This document shows, one piece after another, positions 29,674-39,876 of a stretch of 64,000 bases of DNA (the first letter of the stretch is position 1; every line of letters begins with the position of its first letter). This DNA comes from Acidobacteriota bacterium (lineage in GTDB: Bacteria; Acidobacteriota; Terriglobia; Terriglobales; Acidobacteriaceae). The stretch is taken from contig QIAN01000162.1 of assembly GCA_003225005.1 (NCBI GenBank), forward strand, positions 108,955 through 172,954, read 5' to 3'. The position numbers and the translations under genes were made by a program. The notes under the pieces were generated by a model. It made no database searches. It was not told where the DNA came from and saw nothing but the letters and a program-made list of their open reading frames with translations.

Positions 29674-30345
29674 ATGCCGCTCGTGGCAGTGTCCAAGAAA
29701 CTCATCAAGTTCGATCCCAAGACATTCCTTTCGACCATCAACGGCGGCAGGAAGATCAAAGCTTTTCCCAAGAAGCAGACGATTTTTGCGCAGGGTGACT
29801 CAGGCGATGCTGTTTTTTATATAAAGGACGGAAAGGTAAAACTCACCGTTGTGTCGAAGATCGGGAAGGAAGCCACAATTGGCATTCTGAACAAGGGCGA
29901 TTTCTTCGGAGAAGGTTGCCTTACAGGGCAGCCTCTCCGGCTGTGCTCCGCAACCACGATGACCGATTGCTCTGTGATGCGAATCGATAAGAAGTCGATG
30001 GTGGAGGTGCTCCACCGGGAACACGCGTTTTCCGATATGTTCGTGGCGTATTTGCTGACACGGAATATCCGATACGAAGAAGATTTGGTCGACCAGCTTT
30101 TCAATTCCAGTGAAAAAAGGCTGGCCCGGATATTGCTATTGTTGGCCCATTTCGGCAAGGACGGGAAGCCCGAGACTCTAATCCCCAAGATGAGTCAAGA
30201 GACCATCGCAGAGATGATAGGTACAACGCGGTCGCGAGTCAGTTTTTTCATGAACAGGTTCAGGAAGTTGGGCTTCATCGATTATGACGGCGGCAGTGGG
30301 CTGCAAGTTCACAGTTCACTCCTGAATATCGTTCTCCACGACTAG
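29674..30345 (+). CDS. Crp/Fnr-family transcriptional regulator
   Basis: Starting at ATG 29674, preceded by GAGAGGGAGG, the protein has 223 residues. Residues ~20-135 form a cyclic-nucleotide-binding-like jelly roll (IFAQGDSGDAVFYIKDGKVKLTV, GEGCLTGQPLRLCSATTMTDC). A C-terminal winged helix follows (MSQETIAEMIGTTRSRVSFFMNRFRKLGFI), as in Crp/Fnr proteins. There is no N-terminal Fnr cysteine cluster, so oxygen sensing through iron-sulfur is unlikely. The effector is unknown. It is a single gene with no clear operon partner. Confidence 0.92.
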   Translation: MPLVAVSKKLIKFDPKTFLSTINGGRKIKAFPKKQTIFAQGDSGDAVFYIKDGKVKLTVVSKIGKEATIGILNKGDFFGEGCLTGQPLRLCSATTMTDCSVMRIDKKSMVEVLHREHAFSDMFVAYLLTRNIRYEEDLVDQLFNSSEKRLARILLLLAHFGKDGKPETLIPKMSQETIAEMIGTTRSRVSFFMNRFRKLGFIDYDGGSGLQVHSSLLNIVLHD

Positions 30346-30615
30346 CTTCCGCGACGCAATCCCGAAGACAAGGCTCCCCAGACGGCGATGAACGCGAGGA
30401 CCGCTGGGGCTTATGTCGATGGTTGCCGGTAAGTATGTGTCTGTCCGCGGCAGACTGAGGTGCGGAAGTTCGCTCAAAGCAAGTCTCTGAACTTGCCGGA
30501 TGGGCCTAAGACTTGGCTGATAGGCTTATGCGCAACGGCGGGCGGAAAGAGCAGCGTAACGAAGGTGCGCTAGGGGGCAGACGGATATGAGTTTGCGGGC
30601 TATTCTTGACCCACT

Positions 30616-30777
30616 ATGGCGAAAAAGAAAGCTGGCCACGCCCCCTCCTCTCGCAACATTCTCGATTATCCCGATAGCATGTCCCTGTACGAAAGGGAAA
30701 GCCTTGCAGCGGAAGCAAAACTTGCTGCCGAGAGAAAAATAAAGAAAGGTCCGAAGCCTTCCAGTAATTCAAAGTAG
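30616..30777 (+). CDS. Small Lys/Ala-rich protein, unknown
   Basis: A 53-residue frame (MAKKKAGHAPSSRNILDYP, then a Glu/Ala/Lys-rich helix ending KKGPKPSSNSK) starts at ATG 30616. It lies 78 bp before the next small gene on the same strand. I do not recognise it. It is charged and likely helical, and composition suggests a nucleic-acid or ribosome-associated small protein, but that is speculation. Confidence 0.4.
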   Translation: MAKKKAGHAPSSRNILDYPDSMSLYERESLAAEAKLAAERKIKKGPKPSSNSK

Positions 30778-30854
30778 CCCAGTACCCGCGCGGTCTCAAA
30801 GTCCCGAATCGCCCGGAAGAAAACCTCCAAAGAAAAGATGGACGATACCCCCAT

Positions 30855-31016
30855 ATGGCTAAAGAAGATCGTTCCGAATCGTTACGAAATGAAGTCCAGG
30901 AACTGAAGGAAGAGGCTGCTGTGCTAGCCGACAGAGCCAAGAAAACCGCCCGACAAGCTGAAGTCTTGTCCGAACGAATCAAACATCTAGAAACCCAAAT
31001 AGCAAAGAAGTCCTAG
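30855..31016 (+). CDS. Small coiled-coil protein, unknown (intact copy)
   Basis: This 53-residue protein (MAKEDRSESLRNEVQELKEE, then AAVLADRAKKTARQAEV, ending IKHLETQIAKKS) has heptad-like spacing and should form a coiled coil. A second, decayed copy with matching upstream DNA lies at 46015. Two copies with similar flanks argue that it is a real, duplicated gene. Function unknown. Confidence 0.55.
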   Translation: MAKEDRSESLRNEVQELKEEAAVLADRAKKTARQAEVLSERIKHLETQIAKKS

Positions 31017-31098
31017 CAACAGGACACTACCCCGACTCGTAAAGGATTGAGGCGCAAGTTGCATCAGGATGGTTTGGGGGGCTTTCTGGCATTGCTTG

Positions 31099-31215
31099 TT
31101 ATTCTAACAATTGCTTAAGTTCTTTGGTCAGAACCAAAACCTGTTCGCGGTCCTGCTCGGTTGCGATCTTCACAGCCAATTTCTTCATTCGTTGGTCTAT
31201 GAGGTCGCTGTCCAT
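31099..31215 (-). CDS. 38-residue helical protein, unknown
   Basis: The minus-strand frame starts at 31215 and reads MDSDLIDQRMKKLAVKIATE, followed by QDREQVLVLTKELKQLLE. It is one continuous amphipathic helix with a GGAG 11 nt upstream. Short proteins of this type are frequent in Acidobacteriota. Function unknown. Confidence 0.5.
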   Translation of the reverse strand: MDSDLIDQRMKKLAVKIATEQDREQVLVLTKELKQLLE

Positions 31216-31410
31216 ATTGGGGTTCACTCCGAATTTTCAAAACAGAGAGGTGTATACCACATCCGATAAACAGGCAGCTTCATTTCCGGCTAAATCTTGT
31301 TAGCAATCAGCAGATTTCCCCGATGCGCACTCAGTACGATCGATACCTTCGCCCGCGCGGGTTACGTACGCAATACGTAGCTAGGTTTTCGGCGAGGAGG
31401 TGCGCTTCTG

Positions 31411-31712
31411 CGCACTCAGGCGTGGCAGATCCCGCTTACGTTGGACTGCTGGGAGGCTTATTGTTCATGGATGGCAAGTCCGACGAAGCAGGCAACTTTT
31501 TTCAGAATCTATAAGGCAGGAATTTTCGTACGACGAGAAGATTCGAATTCAATTTCGGCCTCGTGACCCCGTCGACCGAAGCACAGCTCCGCCTATCCGG
31601 TCGCGTAACGACCGTGAAACTGTCAGACGTTTTGGTCCAGACAGATAAGTACCCTGACTTCATCAGCACGACGACGACAAAGATAGATAAGACATCTTAC
31701 AGCGTGATATGA
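31411..31712 (+). pseudogene. C-terminal relic of a TPR protein
   Basis: Pieces in shifted frames read DPAYVGLLGGLLFMDGKSDE, QEFSYDEKIRIQFRPRDP and EAQLRLSGRVTTVKLSDV. Read in order this resembles the last TPR and short C-terminal cap of an acidobacterial tetratricopeptide protein. Frameshifts and absence of the rest mark it as a relic. The surrounding 31216-31410 and 31713-31976 hold nothing I can name. Confidence 0.4.
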
Positions 31713-31976
31713 GGGTCACGTTTCAACCTGTGTTCAGTGCCAGGGACCCTACGCGGATAACCTCCCTTTTTAGCACTGGTCAGCATAGACAGATCGACAG
31801 ATCTCAGGCCAGTTGACTCCGCCGCCAGCAGGGCAGGCCGAAGGAAATTCCCCTCCGATGCGGGGAGTAGAGAGAAAGCGGGAGACCGGAAACGGGATAT
31901 TTTCTTTCTAACGGTGCGAACGGACCAGTTCTCAATGCTAGATTTGAAATCCGCTGTACCTCCGGTGTGTCAATCT

Positions 31977-33482
31977 TCACGCTTTCTCCTTCGCTGCCAG
32001 CTTTTGGGCCTTCACACGGATGAAGGCGTAATTCAGCGCGGGCAGCGAGTTGAAGTTAGCGGCTTGGATCAGATATTCGTGCGCTTTGTCGCTATCGCCC
32101 TTGGCTTGATACGCTTGACTCAGGCGGTACAGGTTAGCGGGATTCTGAAGGTTAGCCTGCTGCAGCTCTGCGATGGCTTTATCGTAGTCCTTCTCGCCGA
32201 GCGCGATCCTGCCTTCCAACTCGTGGAATTGCTTGACTTGTGCCGAGTTCTTGGTGGCTTCCGCTCCCTGGCGAAATTCCTCGGCGTGGGCTTTCGCGGC
32301 CGCGTAGTCCTTCTTCCCGATCGCAATCTCGGCCAGGTTGAAATGATGCAGAAGCTTCGCGTTGTTTTTAATCCCCCGCGACTGGCCAGAGGCTTGGATC
32401 ATCTGGAATGAGCGATCGAACTGCCGCTGCGCTTCGTCGTAACGCGGGATCTCGACGAGAATGTTGCCTTTGGCCTGAAGATCGGCGGCCATCGAGGCCA
32501 CATCGTTTGTCTTCTCAGCGACGGCATATTCCTTGTCCATCATATGCAATGCCTCATCCGGCTTACCGCTGTCGGAGACAACAACAGCCATCCCGAAGTA
32601 AGCGGTGCGAAGCTCGCCGTCGTTGCGTGACTGATCCGCCATTTTCTGAAGTTCGGCTTGCGCTTCCGTCGGCTTGCCGGCGTACAGCAACGCGCCGGAG
32701 AGCCCGAAGTGCGACGGCACAAAATGGGGATCGATGGTGAGGGCTCTATGGTATTGGGCCTGCGAATCCTCGAACCGTCCCATCTTCAGCAGCAACTCCG
32801 CGTAGGAATCGTACGGATTGGGATCGTTGGGAATCAGGTCGATATATTTCTTGAACGCCCTCTCCGCACTCGTGTAGTCGCCCTGTTGCCGGTAGGCATA
32901 GCCGAGCACGTTGTAAGCGGGCGAATAGCTGGGAGCAATTTCCGTTGCCTTCCTGTAGTGCTCCACCGCCGGCGCGAGTTCCTGCTGGGCGACATAATAG
33001 TTGGCCAGGTTAAACTGGGCGCGCTCGTCGTTGGGGTAGGTGGTCACCAACTTGTCGAGATAGCCCTTCTGCTTTGCCGTGTCGCCATTGGCTCCGGCTT
33101 CGTTGGCGAGTATAAGCAGATTCTCTCCGTCGGAAGCTTCGTCGGCGAGGCTCACGGCCTTCTTCAAGTGATCGAAGAATTCCTTGGCCGTGGGAGAGTT
33201 GTTGGCGCGCGCCAGTTCCGCTGAGGCAAACTCGGGATCGAGCGAAAGCGCCTTGTCAAAATGCTGCAGCGACTCCTGGCCGAGAAGTCTTTCGGAGAGG
33301 TCCCGGCCTTGCAGGAATTCCTGCTTGGCCTGCTCGGACCGGCTGGTAACAGGAAGTTTTCCTCCATAGGCTGCGGCGGCGGAGCTTGCGTTGCCGCTGC
33401 TCTGGTTGCAGGCCGTCAACGCCGCCGCGCTGAGCACTACGCTCGCGGCCAACAGAACTTGCATGGTTTTGTTCCGAGGCAT
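31977..33482 (-). CDS. TPR lipoprotein
   Basis: Starting at 33482, with GAAGGAGGG upstream, the 501-residue protein begins with a lipoprotein signal (QVLLAASVVLSAAALTAC). At least eight tetratricopeptide-like repeats follow, for example LLGQESLQHFDKALSLDP, PAYNVLGYAYRQQGDYTSAE and ALTIDPHFVPSHFGLSGALL. It is probably anchored in a membrane facing the periplasm and acts as a protein-interaction scaffold. The in-frame extension to 33866 lacks a signal and is rejected. Confidence 0.87.
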   Translation of the reverse strand: MPRNKTMQVLLAASVVLSAAALTACNQSSGNASSAAAAYGGKLPVTSRSEQAKQEFLQGRDLSERLLGQESLQHFDKALSLDPEFASAELARANNSPTAKEFFDHLKKAVSLADEASDGENLLILANEAGANGDTAKQKGYLDKLVTTYPNDERAQFNLANYYVAQQELAPAVEHYRKATEIAPSYSPAYNVLGYAYRQQGDYTSAERAFKKYIDLIPNDPNPYDSYAELLLKMGRFEDSQAQYHRALTIDPHFVPSHFGLSGALLYAGKPTEAQAELQKMADQSRNDGELRTAYFGMAVVVSDSGKPDEALHMMDKEYAVAEKTNDVASMAADLQAKGNILVEIPRYDEAQRQFDRSFQMIQASGQSRGIKNNAKLLHHFNLAEIAIGKKDYAAAKAHAEEFRQGAEATKNSAQVKQFHELEGRIALGEKDYDKAIAELQQANLQNPANLYRLSQAYQAKGDSDKAHEYLIQAANFNSLPALNYAFIRVKAQKLAAKEKA

Positions 33483-33857
33483 TGGAAGTCCCTCCTTCGA
33501 ATTTGCGGGTGTGATTTGCGAATCAAGAACGATCACGTCCAGACAAAACACTAGACGTAGGCGGGGGACTTTGCATAGCCAGCTCGGGATATGTGTACAG
33601 GATTGCGGGACGGACTCACGGAAAATCACGAACAACTGTTGGGGCAGCCGACTAGGGATCAACAGCCGGAGAGCGCAGGGCGCGGGCGAGCGCGCGGGGG
33701 CTGGCAAGGGGCTTTTAAGCGTAAATGGCTTGTTTACGATAGCACTGTGGGCGATCAGCCTCACTTGGCCGTACAGTGCTGAAGTGAGATCCATTGCCCT
33801 GCGGCCAAGTTCATCGTTTCTGGCCGTTCGTCGTTTGCGGCGCTCGAAAACAATTCT

Positions 33858-34458
33858 ATGGCTCACAAGGCTGAGATCGGTTTACATCGAGGAACGGTAA
33901 AGCTCGTTGCCCACAATCCGAAGTGGGCCGAATGTTTTAGTGAGGAAAAAGAGCTTCCTTCCAAAATACTGAGAGAGGATTCTTGATCTGCGCCACATCG
34001 GCAGCACGTCAGTACCGGAAATGCTGGCGAAACCCATTCTAGATATTTTAGCCGCCGTAAAAGCGCTGGCTGACGTCGAAGCATTCACACAAGACCTGAA
34101 CAAAGTCGGCTACGAGGACAAGCGCGACGGAGGCGTTTTTGGACGTAGATTTTTCGTCAAAGGCGGCGAGGCGAAGAGAACCCACCATCTGAACTTTTGC
34201 GAGATGAACAGCTTCTTCTGGGAAAGCCACTTAGCATTTTGCGACTACCTCAGACGGCACCCCGATGCAGCAAAGGAGTATTCCGCATTGAAACGAGGCC
34301 TCGCTGATAGATTTCCAAATGACCGCGGCGCATACACAACCGCAAAAGGGGAATTCGTACGTCCCATACTGAACCGGGAAATGAGCGAGCCGCGTAGCGA
34401 CCCCTTAGCACTTTTCGAGCACACTGCCGCGTGCACTCGGAGAAGAGCGCCATCTTAA
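33858..34458 (+). pseudogene. GrpB/UPF0157-family gene with frameshift
   Basis: ATG 33858 starts GTVKLVAHNPKWAECFSEEK. Around 33975-33990 the frame ends at a stop, while the neighbouring frame resumes ILDLRHIGSTSVPEMLAKPI and continues HLNFCEMNSFFWESHLAFCD to RHPDAAKEYSALKRGLADRF. HIGSTSVP and AKPxxDI are the hallmarks of the GrpB/nucleotidyltransferase-like family (normally about 170-190 residues). One small indel separates two otherwise complete halves, so this is recent decay or a sequence error. Confidence 0.8.
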
Positions 34459-34670
34459 TCCTTAGTTGACCGATCGACATTCGGACAGGGGGGATCGCGG
34501 GCCGGGAGAGAACTGGCAGAACAGCCAGGAAGCCACTATCCAACCACGGGACTGAGACTGGTTCCTGCCGCTTCTTTTTGACAAATCAGCAACTTCCGGT
34601 GAAGCCAACTAGTATAGTTAGGTGGTGCGACCTCTTCCGCACGCGGAATTGGACGGCCTAAAACGGTATA

Positions 34671-34967
34671 GTGCGTCAACAACTTCTTCAATTCGGTGCG
34701 TTTCTGCTTTTGCTGATTTGTCTTTGCGGCCATATAGCAGAGACATTCGACTTCTGGGATCACACACTCGAGAAAGGCAATGACATTGAATACAGCCTGG
34801 TGATGGTGGCTTTGGTCGCCGGAGCGGTTTTTTGGCTCGCCGCCATAGTGATGCGCAACGTATTATCGGCGTCTTGCCTTTTCTCTTCGTCCATGACTTC
34901 CCCTTCATGCGCACTGCCTCCGATCACCAACACTGGCTATTCCCCACCCCCTCCTCTCCGAATCTGA
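34671..34967 (+). CDS. Small inner-membrane protein, unknown
   Basis: A 98-residue protein with GTG start has two membrane helices (FGAFLLLLICLCGHIAE; SLVMVALVAGAVFWLAAIVM) separated by DFWDHTLEKGNDIEY. Small proteins with this two-helix plan and an FDxWDxTLxxGNDIE linker recur in Acidobacteriota. The tail is Ser/Pro-rich. No function is known. Confidence 0.6.
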   Translation: MRQQLLQFGAFLLLLICLCGHIAETFDFWDHTLEKGNDIEYSLVMVALVAGAVFWLAAIVMRNVLSASCLFSSSMTSPSCALPPITNTGYSPPPPLRI

Positions 34968-35028
34968 TTCGCTCTCCATACAGGGATTGGCACGATTGAT
35001 CCATCACTACTGCTGATCGAGGGCGGAC

Positions 35029-37924
35029 ATGTTTTTATTGGAAAGAAAACGACAGCCGAGGTTGCCGTTCGCAGCTCTTGTCGTTTTTGCACTTGTTTTT
35101 TCTTGCGCGGCACAGACCTCCAGAGTTGCGGGCGCTATTCAGGGGAGCGTTGTGGACCAGACCGGAGGAGCCGTCGCTGGTGCGACGGTGACGATGCGCA
35201 ATCTTGGTACAAACCGGACTCGCAAGGTATCAAGCAACTTGGAAGGTTCCTTCCGTGCTGGTGAGCTTCCCGTGGGCCAGTACGAGCTCCACGTGGAATC
35301 ACCCGGCTTTAACATCTACGTGAACACTGCAATCGTCGTCTCAATCGGAACGGTGGTTCAGGTCACAGTTCGGCTTGCTCCAGCAACGGTGCAGCAGCAA
35401 ATCACTGTTTCGGAGCAACCGCCATCTCTTGATCCCACCGAGACTACTGAGGCGACTACCATCAATCATGACCGAATTGAGGAGTCCCCAGTAGCTAGTC
35501 GCAATTATCTCGACTTCGTGTTGTTGGCTCCCCAGTTGACTCGGTCGAACATGCAGGGGGCGACCGGCGGCAAGAGCGCGCTTGCTGATAGCGGATTCAC
35601 CTTCGCAGGTCTACGCTCTCGCAGCAACAGTCTCTACATCGATGGGGTCGAGAATAACGATGAATTCAGTGGCTCCGCTCGAACGGAGCTGTCTCCTGAG
35701 ACCGTACAGGAATTTCAGGTAGTAAATAACGGGCTCTCCGCAGAGTCCGGCGGGGGCGCGAGCGGTCCCATAAACGTCATTACGAAGAGCGGCGTGAATA
35801 CCCTCCATGGCGACGCTTTCCTGTTTATTCAAAACGGTGTTTTGAATGCCCAGGAGCCGCTCACGAATGAGACCGAAGCTCCCCACTTAAGCAGATTTCG
35901 AGCAGGGTTGTCGGCTGGCGGTCCAATCGTTCGCGGTCGGACCTTTTACTACGTGGCTGGCGAGCAGGAAGGGGAGCACAGTGATGACAGCTCGCTGATT
36001 CCACCATTAGTCGCGAGTGCAATTAACAACCTGCTTGGTTCTGGCGCGTTCCCGAAAATTGCAATTCGCTCAATCAATCCCGGGTTGTTTCGTGTCGCAC
36101 GCGCAGAGACCGAATTCTCTGGCAGATTGGACGATCAGATCGCGAGCAAGCACTCATTATTGCTCAAGTATGCCTTGACCAATAATCGCGAAGCGGGAGA
36201 CGCCTTCAATACCGGAGGTCTGGTCGATCCGAGTGGTCGGGGCAGCAGTTTTGTTCAAGACCAAGGAGTCACAGGCTCTCTTACGTCGGTGCTCAGCAAC
36301 AATGCCCTTAATAGCCTGCGATTTCAGCTGAGTACGCGCAGAGCCATACTCAGAACTACCGATCAGATCGGGCCGGAAATCAGCATTGCGGGTCTCGTCG
36401 ATTTCGGTCGCCCTTACGACGGAAATGACAAAAGACGTGAAAACCATTACGAGTTGCTCAATGTCGCCTCCGCCGCGAGGGGTCGGCACCTTGTCAGTTT
36501 TGGTGCCGACTTTGACTGGATCCATGAAAACGCGTCAGCTTATGACGGTTTTAGAGCCATCTACACCTTTCCAACTCTCGATGCGTTTCTGAACGGTCAG
36601 CCCGATCAATATCGACAAGCGTTCGGAAATCCCACCACCCATTTCGCAACGCCCAGGTACTCTGGATTTATTCGATCACTGGACGCTGGCCAACCGTTTC
36701 ACCATTGACGCAGGTATCCGGTACGACTTTGAGCATCTGCCCGCACAGTTCAAGCCGGACACGAACGATTTCGCTCCGCGCTTTGGGATCGCATACGGTC
36801 CTTCACCGAATTGGGCGCTGCGGGCGGGTTTTGGCATTTTCTTTGACCGCTATTTGCTGGCTGCCGTAAACCGGGCGCTTGAGAAGAATGGTGTGCAAGC
36901 GTTCGATCAAGTCGCAGATGGGCAGGCAGCAACCCAGATCTTACAGTCCAACCTCGGCGGAGGCGGCGGAACTCCCATCCCCTCCATTCGTCCATCAATT
37001 TTTACTGCCGACCCAGACTTGCAGACGTCACAGAGCGAAATTGCCACCGCCGGAGCAGAGCGGTTGATTACCAGGAACCTGACGGTAAGCGCAACGTTTC
37101 TGTTTGCACATGGTGTGAGGCTTTCTCGCACTCGCAACGTGAATCTCCCCCCGCCTGTCGCGCTCACACTCGGCAATGCTCAGAGCCTCGGAATTCCGAA
37201 TCCCCTTCCTCAGCAGCTTGGGAGGCTTGTGTTCCCACCTACACGACTCTCATCTCAATACGACGACATCTATCAGTGGGAGAACCATGCAAGTTCCGTT
37301 TACAAGGGTCTCTCGCTTTCCGTGAATCGACGACTCGCGAATGAGATCGAGTTTGCTGGCAGCTACACGATATCCAAAGCGATTGATGACGCTTCAGACT
37401 TTGACGAGCAGCCGGAAAACTCGTACTTGATCCGGGCCGAACGCGCTTTATCTTCCAACGATCAGAGGCATCGATTCGTGCTCAGCGGCACTTTCGATCT
37501 TCCGTTCGGAGACGAGGAAGAAGGCAAAAAGACTTCCGGACCAATGGCCAAGGTGTTCGGCAATATTGAAGCCGCTCCGATCTTGATAATCGGGAGTGGC
37601 GGGCCGATCAATGCTCTGACGGGCTTCGATGCTAACCGGAGTGGGGCAATTCCGTTGGCTTCTCGCCCGCTCAATTTTGGCCGCAATTCGTTGCTCACGC
37701 CCACCCAGGTGCAATTTGACTTGCGCGTACTGAAGTTCTTCAAGGTCGGAGAGCGTGGGAAACTCGACTTCGTTGTCGAGTCGTTTAATATTCTCAACCA
37801 CACCAATGTCGTCTCTCTGAACCAGCTCTTTGGCCCAGACAGTTCGCCCATTTCCCGGTTCGCGACACCCAACAAGGCGAGTATTTCGAGGCGGTTGCGG
37901 TTCTCGGTGGACTTTGAGTTCTGA
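35029..37924 (+). pseudogene. Oar-like TonB-dependent receptor with one frameshift
   Basis: From ATG 35029 there is a signal peptide, then a carboxypeptidase-regulatory-like domain (GSVVDQTGGAVAGATVTMRN), the plug (DRIEESPVASRNYLDFVLLA; LYIDGVENNDEFSG) and half the barrel. At base 36673 the frame slips: ATT-C-GAT. The new frame resumes DHWTLANRFTIDAGIRYDFE and runs to the terminal SRRLRFSVDFEF. Everything needed for a receptor of about 960 residues is present apart from the one shifted position. Role: uptake of a large substrate, perhaps peptide or glycan, through the outer membrane. Confidence in family is high, in functionality low. Confidence 0.88.
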
Positions 37925-38107
37925 TGATCCTCGCCAGTCCGCAGCCGGTTGCGATGCCTCTTAGGATTGTGCCCAGTCACGGGCTACTCGGAAGGTTATC
38001 GTTGCTTGTAAACGCCCTTAACCAAGTGCCCCCCGCGCCCGCGGCCTCCCGCTCCACACGTTCCCCAGGCCCCAGGGCAGGGGTGTAGCATTTTCCCCTC
38101 AATGCGT

Positions 38108-38170
38108 AATACCCCCCTTTCTCGTTTGACGGGGTAGTACCTTTCGGGAAAAATTCGGCTACACCCACCC
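38108..38170 (+). repeat. Dispersed intergenic repeat, copy 2
   Basis: It reads CCCTTTCTCGTTTGACGGGG, then TAGTAC and an AAAAATTCGGCTACACCC-like end. This matches the copies near 10856 and 53207 in order and orientation. Confidence 0.55.
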
Positions 38171-38241
38171 CTGTCGGTTGGGGGCTGATTCTGCCGGGGC
38201 CGCACGCCGGGTAGCGTGCACGCGTGGGAGCGAGAGGGTCT

Positions 38242-38354
38242 GTGGGTGTTGAAAAATGCTCTGCATTTTCCTCAAATTAGCCACAACTTGGGAGATAGAA
38301 AATGTCTAGAAAAACTGAGAAGAATTTCGCGGGAAAGAGTTTTTCAACACCCAC
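38242..38354. mobile_element. MITE-like element related to IS1182 ends
   Basis: A segment of about 110 bp is bounded by inverted repeats: GTGGGTGTTGAAAAAtgCTCT on the left and its near-complement AGAGTTTTTCAACACCCAC on the right. The same TTTTTCAACACCCAC terminus lies at about 42770-42784 next to a transposase relic of the IS1182 type. The interior is too short to code, so this looks like a non-autonomous derivative. Confidence 0.65.
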
Positions 38355-38509
38355 TTGCCTTAACACTGCATTGACCGTAGTGCGTGCCTCCCGCCGGGCA
38401 CTGGCCCAAGGGGCCCAAGGCACGAGGCTTGCCGAAATGTGAGCAGCGTGGTAAGTTTTGGGTCTCGCCACTCGTACCCTCACTTCGTCTAGAAAGATGA
38501 GGCAGATCC

Positions 38510-38917
38510 ATGTCCCATAAAGTTGTGAAGTTAGCTTATTGGTTGGTCCCGATTCTTTTCTCGAGCCTTTGCCCGCTCGCCCTGGTGGCGCAGTATGGCA
38601 ATGCGCAGGAAAAGCAAGAAAAGCAACCGGAGAAGGCTGCGCACAAACAAACGGTGACCGGTTGCCTGCAGAAGGGTGACGAGGCCGATGAGTTTTCCAT
38701 CACGGGCGAGGACGGAAAGACCTGGGGACTGCGCAGCAGCACGGTCAAGTTGGACCAGCACCTCGGGCACAAAGTGACGGTCACCGGTTCCAGCGCCCAC
38801 GAATCGAAAGCCGAAGAGAAGAAAGAAGGACAGGTGGAGAAGGCATCCAGCAAAGAGGAGTATGGCGATCTGGACGTCAGTAGCCTAAAGATGGTCAGCA
38901 GCACCTGTAGCAAGTAA
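38510..38917 (+). CDS. Secreted small OB-like protein, unknown
   Basis: The 135-residue protein has a signal peptide (VKLAYWLVPILFSSLCPLAL) and a Lys/Glu-rich linker. A beta-rich core follows: TVTGCLQKGDEADEFSITGE and LDQHLGHKVTVTGS. The spacing resembles small periplasmic OB-fold proteins. A charged coiled stretch and a final Cys follow. ATG 38510 is preceded by AGATGAGGCAG. The two cysteines might pair. Function unknown. Confidence 0.7.
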   Translation: MSHKVVKLAYWLVPILFSSLCPLALVAQYGNAQEKQEKQPEKAAHKQTVTGCLQKGDEADEFSITGEDGKTWGLRSSTVKLDQHLGHKVTVTGSSAHESKAEEKKEGQVEKASSKEEYGDLDVSSLKMVSSTCSK

Positions 38918-39100
38918 CCTCTTGCCGGCTCGGGCATGCGAATTCTGGCTTTGCTACCGCTCCGCTTCCTAAGTTGTTAGGCGACAGGGCATGGGGAAGG
39001 GACTGCTTGTACGATAGATGTTGCAACAACATCGCGTTAACACTCATCTCTATAGTACTTAAGCTCCAAAATCTTTTTCGTTTGCAAAGATTTTCAGGGT

Positions 39101-39776
39101 CTATGCGGCGACCGCGGTTAGTTGGGCTGTAACAGGCGTAAGCTGGGCAACCGTGGAGCGTAAAGCGCTGAGGATAGCTACGATGATCTTGCGGCCGGTG
39201 GAAGTGAGCTGGTAGCGGTGTGTGCCCACGATTTTGGTGATCAGAGCGTGAGCCCGCAGCAAGCGAAGTTTGCGGCTAATCTAGGCAGAGTGGCGGCGGG
39301 TCTGTTGTTTGTCGTCGGTAGTCTGGGGGAAGGAGATGGCGCGGAGATCGCGATTGCGGAAGCCATGGATAGCGAACTCGCCGTGGTTAATGGCGGACAG
39401 TAGTGCCCGGTCATCGGCTAAGGGACAGGAGGGCACGCACCCGACGGCCGCGCCATTGACGTGGTTGTTCCAGCCGCTGGAGCAGTTGGTCGAGGGTGGT
39501 GGTGTCGTCGACGGTAGCGAAAGCGTCCAGATACCGTGCTGCGGCTTTGTGGGAGAGCTGGGCTCGGCGGTGTAAGTCGGCAATGCCCCGGCGCAGTCGA
39601 CGCCAAGCGCGGGGCCCTTTGCGGTCCCCCTCCTTGCGCCGATAAACGCGGAAGTCGTCACCGTTATGAAAGGTGGCCTCGGCGCGCAGGACGCAGCCGT
39701 TGGGAGTATAGGCCTTATCACGAAAACCGTTCGGCCTCCCGAACACTTGCGCCCTGCTTACGACTAAGACTTTCAC
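39101..39776 (-). pseudogene. C-terminal relic of a large orphan protein with winged-helix tail
   Basis: Minus-strand frames in order read NGFRDKAYTPNGCVLRAEAT, FRVYRRKEGDRKGPRAWRRL, HKAAARYLDAFATVDDTT, then after a frame change ADDRALLSAINHGEFAIHGF, an in-frame stop, and ISRKLRLLRAHALITKI. The order matches the C-terminal half of a multicopy orphan family (about 450-550 residues) ending in a winged-helix-like domain, which I know only as hypothetical. The N-terminal half is gone, with at least one frameshift and one stop. Confidence 0.55.
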
Positions 39777-39876
39777 ATGACTCGAGCGCCTCGAGATTCA
39801 CAAGACATCGCTCGCGTCAATTCACTGATTGCTATCTCGTCTTCCGGGGCCGATGGCTGGCCCGATAAGGAATCCG

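Larger units (their letters stand above)
37925..38507. other. Repeat-rich intergenic stretch
   Basis: No gene is seen. It contains dispersed repeat copy 2 (38108-38170) and a MITE-like element (38242-38354), listed separately. Confidence 0.5.
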
